Positions 55,614 through 64,000 of a DNA stretch of 64,000 nt are shown here, piece after piece. The notes beneath the pieces were generated by a model. That model saw only the letters and a list, made by a program, of their open reading frames with translations, ran no database searches and had not been told where the DNA came from. The stretch lies in assembly GCF_017591425.1 (NCBI RefSeq), contig NW_024466459.1, forward strand, positions 3,410,001 through 3,474,000, given 5' to 3'. Numbering within the stretch: the stretch's first letter is position 1; the number at the start of each line of letters is the position of its first letter. The position numbers were made by a program, and so were the translations under genes. This stretch comes from Ochotona curzoniae (Eukaryota > Chordata > Mammalia > Lagomorpha > Ochotonidae).

Positions 55614-57905
55614 GAACTATCATTCACAAGTCATTATATTTCAGATGTACAGTATGATATGGTGGCATACATATACAGCGTGCAGTAAACTTCACATTCA
55701 AGCTAATTAACATATCCAATATCTGATAGCCACCGTTTTCCATTTTTTTGTTGTTGTGAGAACTTCAAATATCTATCTTCTTAGTCTTTTGTTCTCAGTA
55801 ACTTTCCAGTAGACAACCCAGTATTGCCAATATACAAACACTGATGTATGTCTGCTCTCCAAAACCTACCTTGAGTGACTGGATCTTTGTACCCTTTCAC
55901 CAACATCTCTCAGTATTTCCAACCCTTGGAAACCACTGCTTAACCTCTGCTTCTATATGAATTTGACTATTGCAGGTTCCAAATATAGGTGACCTCACAT
56001 GGTGTTTGTCTTTCTGTGTCTGCCTTAGTTCAGTCCTCCATCAACATTTTAGTAAATGTGAAGAGTTTTCTTTCTTTAAAAAGACTAACTAGTAATCCAT
56101 TAAACATACAGTTCGCTTTGATTTCCCTGTCTTCTGTATGTTGACCTCAGTGTATAATGCTGCAGTGAATATGGTAGCACAGGATTCTCTTTCATTTCCT
56201 TGGGACGTATATCCCAAAGTGGGATTGTTGAATCATGGTTTTCCCACCCTCTTATCAAATGCTGTACATTCCCACCAGCAGTGTACAAGGCTTCTTTTTT
56301 CTCCTCTTCCCCACCGACACTTGCTAACTTTCATCTTTTTTATAACGGCCACTCTTGCAGATGGGAGATACTGTCTTATTTTGTTTTAATTTGCATTTGC
56401 CTGATGATTACTGATATTGAGAATTTTTTAATATACATATTGGCCATCTTTTTATATTCTTTTGAGAAACGTTTATTCAAGTTCTTTGACCATTATTTAA
56501 TTGGATTATTTATGAGATTGTGGGGAAGCAAATTTTTGTTTGCTTTGCTTTTTGCTTTTCAATTGTATGAGTTCCTTACATATTTTGGATTCACACCTTA
56601 TCAGGCTTGCAAACATTTTCTCTCATTCATGTTTTTCATTTTCCTAGTTGTCTGTTTTGCTGTGTAGGCGCATTGCAGTTTTATATAATCCTACTTTTCT
56701 GGTTTTATTTTTGCTGCTCATGTTCTTGTGTCATATTCAAAATAATACTGCCCAAACAGTATAGAGGTTTTCATAGGGAATGTTTCATTGCTTCATGTCA
56801 TAACAATTAGGTCTTTAGTTAATATGTAAGTAAAAAATAAATTTTTGCATGTGGTATGATGTAAATGTGATTCTGTTCTTTTTTATAAGATGTTTTTAAA
56901 TTGGAAAGTTAGAATTACAGTGAGAAGGAGAGACAGAGAGGAAGATCTTCCATCTGCTGGGTAACTCCTCAAGTGGCTTCAGTGGTCGGACCTGAGCCGA
57001 GCTGATCTGAAGCCTGGAGCCAGGAGCTTCTTCCAGGTCTCCCATGTAGGTGCAGGGTCCCAAGGCGTTGGGCTGTCCTCCACTGCTTTCCTAGGCCACA
57101 AGCAGGGAGCTGGAAGGGAAATGGAGCAGCCAGAATACGAACTGGCACCCACATGGGATCCCATTGTGTAAGGTGAGAGTTTTGGCCATTAGGCTACTGT
57201 GCTGGATCCAGAGTTTGATTCTGTTCTACGTATGAATATTTAGTTTTCCCAACACCATTAATTGAAGAGTCTATTTGTTCTCCATTTTGTGACATTAGAA
57301 CCTTTGTCTGAGATCACACTGAGGTTCATGGGTATATTTTGGACTCTGTTCTGTTCCATTGATCTAACTGTTTTTATACTAGTTTACACTGTTGTAATTA
57401 CTAGAATTTTGTATATTTTGAACTCAGAAAATATGATACCTCTAGCTTTGTTCTTTCCCCAAATCACTTTGTCTGCTTGGGATCTTCAGTTTCATCTGAA
57501 TTTTAGAATGTTCGCTCCAGTTTCTTAAAAAAGAAAAAAAGCCATTAGGATTTTTGATGAGATTTGAATTAAAAGTATGTAGATCCTTATGAGTTTAACA
57601 GTACTGTCTTCCTCTCCACCAGCAAAAGGATGCCTTTTCATCTACCTGTGTCTTCTTCAATTTCTTTAATCAATGTGTAATACTTTTCAACGTGCAGGTA
57701 TTTTACCTGTTTAATTATTACCTTTTAGCATTTTATATTTTTTCTCTAGTCTCATATTTTCTGCGTATGGTAATTTCATCTAATTGGTTGTATTTTCTTT
57801 CATTTCCTCTCCTAGTCCCCTGTTGCTTTTGTCTAATTACTTTGACTAGAATTTCTAGCATTTTGTTGAAAAGAAATAGATACGGCAGGTGTCATTACTT
57901 TCTGC
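55614..57905 (-). mobile_element. L1M element, 3'UTR and 3' half of ORF2, antisense
   Basis: The longest L1 copy here. Antisense order: 3'UTR ('tgactattgcaggttccaaatataggtgacc', 'atcccaaagtgggattgttgaatcatgg', 'gtacattcccaccagcagtgtac'), then ORF2 3' end ('ttcccaacaccattaattgaag', 'ctgttctgttccattgatcta', 'tttgactagaatttctagcattttg'). A C-SINE interrupts it at 56880-57215. All frames are broken. Confidence 0.85.
56880..57215 (-). mobile_element. C-SINE nested in L1M, with target-site duplication
   Basis: Reverse complement of a full-length SINE ('gatgtttttaaattggaaagttagaattacag' to 'gctactgtgctggatcc'). The 12-base direct repeat tgattctgttct at 56868-56879 and 57216-57227 proves the insertion point inside the older L1M. 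Confidence 0.95.
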
Positions 57906-58829
57906 CAAACGTAATGGGGAAGAAAGCAGTTTTCTTAAATACATCTCACTTTCATTTAAAGCATCAAATATTTGTGCAGAGAATGGCTAAAGTTTTCTTG
58001 TAGGTATAAACAAACTTTCCAGCTGATCCACAAAATTTGAATAATTTGGTGGATATTGATTTTTTGATGCATATTGCTTTTTAAGTTAATGATCATTAAA
58101 TTTGACTAGAGTGAGTAACAACCAGACATTTTAGCAGAAATCAACCTGACACTTCTTGACAATTTTATGTAGTAGTACAAAGTATTTTTTTTTAAAGAAT
58201 GTAAGCTTGCATGATATTGGCATGGATTATCCTGAAAACAGAGCTTGAGACAATTTATTATTGAAGGGAGTCTGAAATGAAGAAATGAAGAGAGTGATTG
58301 AGAAGGCAGAATGGGGGGGTGGGGATCCCTTGTTAAATGAGTTGCTACTGAAATGCAGGTGAACTCCGGTCCTGTGTGGCCCCTGGGAAACCTTTCAGAA
58401 TCCATCGCAGAATTGCTCTCTTCATCATAGATCCCCACCTTTGAGTTTCAGATGCCTGCTTGCTCCAAGAAGGCATTGCTGCTGAGCTTTGGACCACCTT
58501 TGCACTTCCTGCTTACCTCTGTGCTTCCTGGCTGCCCCTGCCCTTTCTACCTGCTTCTGCACTTCCTGGTCACTCTTACCATGGGGATTTGGAGAGAGCC
58601 AGTGATGGGAAAACTGAGTCATTCACAGCCCAATAGGGATAGAATCAAATAAAGTGCTCCTAGGCCAGCAAGACTGCGGTCAGGCCGAGGAGATGTCCTG
58701 TATCACACCGCATGCCTGAACACACACACACTCTCTACCCACACACAGAAGGAGCGCTTCCATTCTTGTTCTTGAGCATGAACAGGCAACTCAGATTGTC
58801 TGAGATTGGAATCTTGCTTGAAAGAGATG
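57906..58829. other. Intronic sequence; 58220-58660 may be an unclassified LTR or old repeat
   Basis: 58440-58600 contains three imperfect 'tgcacttcctg'-like steps spaced 20-40 bases apart. The block 58220-58660 is richer in GC than its flanks and suggests an antisense LTR, but no family could be named. Confidence 0.35.
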
Positions 58830-59110
58830 AGACAAAGACTAAAGAAGTGAAGATACATTGCAGTATGAATTTTCACTCCTGAATGTAAGATGGACTCTCA
58901 AACTGTTGAATACATCTTAACAATAGAATGCTGGGCCTCCTACTGTTGTCTATACCTACAGTGTTGTTACAATGAAATAGCAGAATGCTGGACTTGAGAG
59001 TGTTGTTAAAGGACTACACAGTGTTATAAATAAGGGAAAACAGTGTGGGGCTGGGAGGGAAATCTCAGAGTCTAAGGAACTATATCACAAAAAATTAAAA
59101 ATAAAATAGC
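58830..59110 (+). mobile_element. Lagomorph-type L1 3'UTR end, sense
   Basis: 'agtgaagatacattgcagtatg', 'caatagaatgctgggcctcctac', 'gttgttaaaggactacacag', G-rich stretch, 'ggaactatatcac', then an A-rich tail. Parallels 24812-25080 nearly step by step. Confidence 0.75.
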
Positions 59111-60954
59111 ATCTCCTCCTCAAAAAAATTGACAACCACAGGGAAAACAGGAGAATTTCAGGAGCAAAAACAAAGTTGAGGAAATCATAACTTAAATATA
59201 AAAACCTCTGTGTTACATTTTTTAAAATATTGCTGCTCTGAAGATGTAAAAACCGAAAGTATAAAAAGGGCTGTTAGAAAATTTTTGTTCAAGTTCATAA
59301 AAATGAATATCAGAAAACTTTCAAAGAATAAAAATCAAGCAAAAATAAGTGTACAAACATTTCAAAAATTGAGCTATAGATATGGAATGATTGGCGTATG
59401 ATATTTTAAAAAAACCAGAAAATGGAGTGAAAAGGTTGCAAGTGTATTTGTACACTTCAGGTAGTGAAATTTATGCAGATTAAAGAACCAAGTCTTTCAA
59501 TTAGCAAATTTCTGAATAACAAATGAATCAGACCCTATCTGCATTGTTTAATTTAAGAACAAAAGTAATTTAAAAAAATCTCAAAATCTTTCATAAGAAT
59601 ATCAGATCTCCTATACATCAAATTTTCAATAATAAATAATAGAAGATAATTCCTTTATAAGAACTGTGCATTTTTCTGGCCCACATCTCTATACATGAAT
59701 CAGTATTCAATAATTTATGTAAAACAGGTTTTAAGTAAAAATATCACAAACATGCAAGAATTTGGAAGATTGTCTCCTGAATATCTTTGAAAGCTGCTTG
59801 TGGAGTTCTTCAGTAAAGGAGTAAATATAAGAGAAATACAAAGGATCTGGGGAACAGTGAATCCTGTCCATGAGACGGAAAAATCCTAGAGGGCTCTGTG
59901 TGACTGCAGTCAGTGAGTGAGTCTAGAGTAACCCTTGTCCAGATTGGAACAGAAGTGGAGAGGGGAAGAGGACCCTGGGTACTTCCTGTGGCAATTTTCA
60001 ATAAAATTAGGAGACATTAAGAGCAGAAAATGCAAGGAATGGGAAAAAAAAGGAAATTTTACAAAAAACTAGCAAAAGTAAGATTTACTTGGGTAATGTA
60101 ATATTGATTTATGTTTTGAGAAATAAACTTTTTTTATTATATTTATTTTTCTTTTTGCCATCTACTTTATTGAGGCGGTCCACAGAATTAGATTTATAAG
60201 TGATCTAAGTCCTGACTGGTTAACTCAAAATGATTTTTTCAAAGAAATGTAGAGATGTTCAAAAGGCATTTCTGAATTAAGTGTTTTAGAACGTAGCAAT
60301 CGTGTCCTCATTTGATAACATCTTTGTGTTGTCTAAGGGCATTTATCTTGTTACAACAAAGATAAGATGTTTTAGGGTTAGGAGAGAGACCAGGTTTCAT
60401 CTGAATAATGATTTTAATAAACAGTTAAGACAACATTGGAAACCTCACCTCTGCTTCACAGTGGTGACTGTAAATGCTCTCGCAAAGATTGAGACTTTGT
60501 TTTGATGCCACAGTAAAGAACAGCTCACAGCAGTGCTTGTCATCAGTATGGAAAGTATATTAGATAAGCCCCTGGTACAGTCATCTACACCAGCAGTGGA
60601 AGAAGCTTTAAGAAGAGTGCTCTAAGAAACAGAAATTGGATAGAAAACTGAAATATTAGTGTAAATCAGTTGAAAATGCATTCAGTCACAACCTTTTAAT
60701 TAAATCTTGAGTATGCAGCTGAAATATAATTGTATGATAACAAAATGTGAGGAGGGAAGAAAGTTACAGACTTAAATAAAAAGATATTTTTTCAGAGAAG
60801 CAGTTTGCCAGTACATCACGAGTAATTCCATCTGAAGGAATCTGTCATGTGTTTTTTTCACTAACATTTCAGCTTTCTTTAGCATTCATATGTTAGTTAA
60901 ATCAGTTTCATCAGCCCAACCAACAAATGTTTGTAAAATAAAATAAAATTAATA
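59111..60954. other. Intronic sequence with nothing recognised
   Basis: AT-rich, unique-looking. Open frames of 60-67 codons are unsupported. Confidence 0.5.
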
Positions 60955-60959
60955 ATCTG

Positions 60960-61135
60960 TATCCCACATGGGAGACCTGGATGAGCCTCCTGTCTCCTGG
61001 CTTTGGGATGGTTGAACTCTAGTCACCGCAGCCGTTTAGAGTAAGCCAAAAAAGGGAAAGTCTTTCTTCGTTTCTGTGTGTCTTTCTGTGTCTCTGTGCA
61101 TGTGTTTGAAACATTGCCTCTCCGATAAATAAATC
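60960..61135 (+). mobile_element. C-SINE, 5' truncated
   Basis: Begins in the body ('tcccacatgggagacctggatgagcctcctgtctcctggctttggg') and ends 'cctctccgataaataaatctctg'. The tRNA-like head is absent. Confidence 0.8.
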
Positions 61136-64000
61136 TCTGTAAATTTTCTGGATGCAAATTTAACAGAATTCTCTAATCGCTTTAAAGCTGTCAACCCTTT
61201 ATGAGATCTAGAACAAGGAGCTTTAACTAACTGAGACACAGTGTTGCCTAGAACAGCTGAGAGAGGTCACAGGTGCAGTTTTCAATCTCGATTGCTGCTT
61301 GCAGATTTTTAAACTAAGCTCACATTTTGGTCTCAAGTTTTTGAGCACCCTGTCATTTGGTGCACATCCAAATGTCTGGGAAGCTGCTGGTAACATTTTA
61401 AAGCACATACATGTATACTCTTACATAATGGTTTTCTAAAATATTGAACAATGTTATTTAAATAATGTGGTTTAAAGTATACATGATGATTTAATTAGAG
61501 AGCATCCACTTTATTATATATATATATATATTTAATTGTACTCATGCAAAACTGAGAAAAATTATTTTCTCATGGCATATGAAATTGGTATATAGTATAT
61601 ACCCACAGTTCTTACTGAATAAACAAAAATCAAACAAAATCCCTTTCTGTAATTTTCTGCTAATAAAAGTAACACGCCTTTTCTAACTTCCTTGATCACG
61701 TTCTTATTTGAGTTTCTGCCTCCTTATTGGCTAGCTCTTTGTCTTGGAACTGTGTAGAACAGAAGTTAGATCGTAATAGAGTTCTGTATCCATGGCAATG
61801 TATATTTCTGTGTTGACACTTTACAGGTAGTTACTTTCATTTGAGTGCTTAAAGTTGCTGGGGGATAAATTGTTCAACAAATGGTGCAGTATAAGGCTAA
61901 TAATATTAGAGGTGGGCAAGGAAGGAGACCAGAAGCTGGAAAGGCAGACATTAGTTACTAGGGACCAGTACATTATTAGGACAGTCAGATGATGGATCAA
62001 AACTTCCAATAGGTCAGTTTTAGGTTATTGAAGCTAGATCAAAAGACCAAGAAAAGAAGAGAATGGGTAATTAAAACAATTGATTAAAAAAAGATATAAT
62101 TACAGAAAGGGATGTAATCAAGAAGACAATTTGAAGGGCAAGTAATAACTTTAGTTTAGGAACATGTACAAGATCAGGAATCCAGATCTCAGGTTAGGAA
62201 GCAAACACAAATATCACATGTTGAGAATAACAAATAAGTTTAGACAGACGGTTGAACCTGACAGGTCCTGACCCGAGATCATGGATGAGCCCACGGTGAG
62301 CCCATCTTAGTGGCAAGGTCTGCTTTGACTGGGGTGTGTCCTTCTTTAGCCGAGAATGGTCCAGTGAATGGATGGAAGAGTGCAAGCTCGTACTTGAGAC
62401 TAAATGGGAGACAAAGGAGGGAAGGAGTTGCTGATCTTTTTAGGCCAACAACAAGAAAACAAATTTCATAAATTACCAATCACAAAAACCGTCAAATGTC
62501 TTTGGTCTCTGAGTGGGGTAATACATAGGCTACCAGTAACTTTAACTGACTGTGGAATCTTGTTGAATATTGACTAGTGAGAGTCATAGGGCTTATGGTT
62601 GCAGTTTTTTAAAAAATACTGAAATGTTTTTTATAAACTCCCTGCATTAAATTGAATAGAACATTTTTTACCCACAAAATTGTGAATTGCATGTGAGACT
62701 TAATATTTACTTGTATTAAGTGAAAAATCAATTCACATATTTATGAAAAAAGGTTAAGTTTATTGAAACCACTATTTTTGTAGTTCATCTCTAAATTTAC
62801 TCAGAGCATTTTTCTGTGAATTAAAAGAATACATTTGTATTCCTAAACATGCACCGTGTAGCTTTTGTTGCATGGTTTATTTTAAATGCTGCTAGAATCA
62901 GTGTTTATGTAGGTTAGCATTTTGAATTTCTGTGAATATTTACACATACATTTTATTTATATGTATCTCAACCAGAAGCAACAAAACAATGTTGGAAAGA
63001 ATTTAGCATTGTATTTAGTCATGTAAAGGCTTAAAATGGTAATCTAAATCCTGTAATAGTCTTTATTTATACTGTTGTGATGATCTCTGTGTGTATTAAT
63101 TATGTGTTGTGTCATTATTCTTAAATGTGTTTGCCAGTTTTATTAAAATCTCTTTGTATCTTTTATGTATACTCTTGAAAATTTTAATAATAGCCTTTTT
63201 ATGTTAAAACTTATAACAGCCTCAAATGGAAAGAGTTAATATAATTCAAAGTAATCTTAAAATGAAAAGACTAATTAAAAATTAACAGTTATATTTTTAT
63301 ATGTATAACCAGGGGCAAAGTATAACACCATGAATTTAGTTAGTTAATTTTTTTCTGATTATTTGAATCAATTCTGGCCACACAAATCTTTTATGTTAGG
63401 TGAATTCAGTTTATGAATAAAAAATAAAAGCTGTTAATAGCAAGCACATAGGCAAAATAAAATTTATTATAGTGAATTAGGCTCTTTCAACAAAATAGCT
63501 TTGTTTTGCATTCTCATGGGGTTGCCGTGATGTGTAAGTCATTCCGGATGCTTTCCCAGTGGGCTAGATTAAGAGCCAGGTGACCCCTGCCTGTTCTGTT
63601 GCTGTACCTGAGGCATGTTGAGAGATTCTGACTCTCACCATACGGATGGGGGTCCACCTACTCAGCTCAGTTGTCCTTTGAGATCAGGCTGACTGAGGAG
63701 GCTGCTGTACAGCTGTCCTGGAGATTCACCAGCAGTGACACAATAACAGGTGAATCCTGTAAGTCTGGATTCCTACACTGAACCTTTGTCAAATTTCCTA
63801 AGCATCGATGCACCGAGAATTGCAGCATTTTATACAATTAGTGAAAAGCCAGGAATACCAATTGGATTTCTGTACTTGTAATCTGGTGCATGAAAGCCAA
63901 AAGCTGAACTATCACTCATTTTTCAGATACATTCTTTTAGATGAGATGACTTGTGTTTTCTGTTGTACACTTGAGTTAGAAGTGTATGATTTTTATACAT
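61136..64000. other. Intronic sequence with nothing recognised
   Basis: AT-rich; a short (TA)n at 61515-61531. 61830-62470 is purine-rich and could hide a very old L2. 63500-63760 is GC-moderate and unique-looking. No exon of CEP112 was recognised. Confidence 0.5.

Larger units (their letters stand above)
34897..64000 (+). other. CEP112: CEP112 intron (5' portion, downstream of second visible exon)
   Basis: More than 29 kb from the donor at 34897 to the window edge without a recognised further exon. Long introns are normal for this gene in mammals. A missed short exon is possible but the expected next coding block was specifically looked for and not seen. Confidence 0.65.

Noticed and set aside
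56200..56667. Plus-strand frame of 155 codons, very hydrophobic
   Set aside because: It is the antisense strand of an L1M 3'UTR/ORF2 end; T-rich antisense L1 gives false hydrophobic frames.

Overview
This is a 64 kb piece of a mammalian nuclear genome, not a bacterial or mobile-element-borne system. It is AT-rich and carries layered retroposons: lagomorph tRNA-derived C-SINEs, lagomorph-type L1, older L1M, L2, MIR and MaLR LTRs. The C-SINEs point to a lagomorph. The form with a 'ccaataaaaataaataaatcttt' type tail and a 'ggttctaatcccggc' type B-box region favours pika (Ochotona) over rabbit. That species call is from memory of SINE subfamilies and was not searched.

The only recognisable host gene is the centrosomal coiled-coil gene CEP112 (CCDC46), read left to right. 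Two internal coding exons are visible, at 18288-18395 (36 codons) and 34714-34896 (61 codons). Both have AG/GT splice borders and are phase 0 at both ends. They are separated by a 16.3 kb intron and join into one continuous highly charged heptad-rich segment. The rest of the window is intron: 1-18287 upstream and 34897-64000 downstream. I found no promoter, first exon, last exon, tRNA, rRNA, CRISPR or operon.

Layout. 1-1.8 kb is the 5' end of an L1 on the minus strand (tandem 5'UTR monomers plus a broken ORF1). 2-18 kb is dense C-SINEs, L1 fragments, one MaLR LTR and one L2. 18.3 kb is the first exon. 18.8-32.8 kb is again repeat-dense and holds an NSA2 (TINP1) processed pseudogene that split a C-SINE, plus several L1 3' ends in both orientations. 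33-42 kb, around and after the second exon, is nearly repeat-free. 42-61 kb has scattered SINEs, an L2 interrupted by an unidentified processed pseudogene, an MLT1-like LTR and a long antisense L1M with a SINE nested in it. 61-64 kb is unremarkable.

No undescribed system is evident. The most useful second looks are the nested NSA2 pseudogene, the unidentified pseudogene at 50.7-51.1 kb, the tandem monomers of the L1 5'UTR, an RFX X-box-like site in the CEP112 intron, a perfect 12-bp hairpin at 40.9 kb, and the repeat-poor blocks as candidate conserved noncoding DNA. Repeat boundaries are read by eye and are generally good to within about 10-30 bases.
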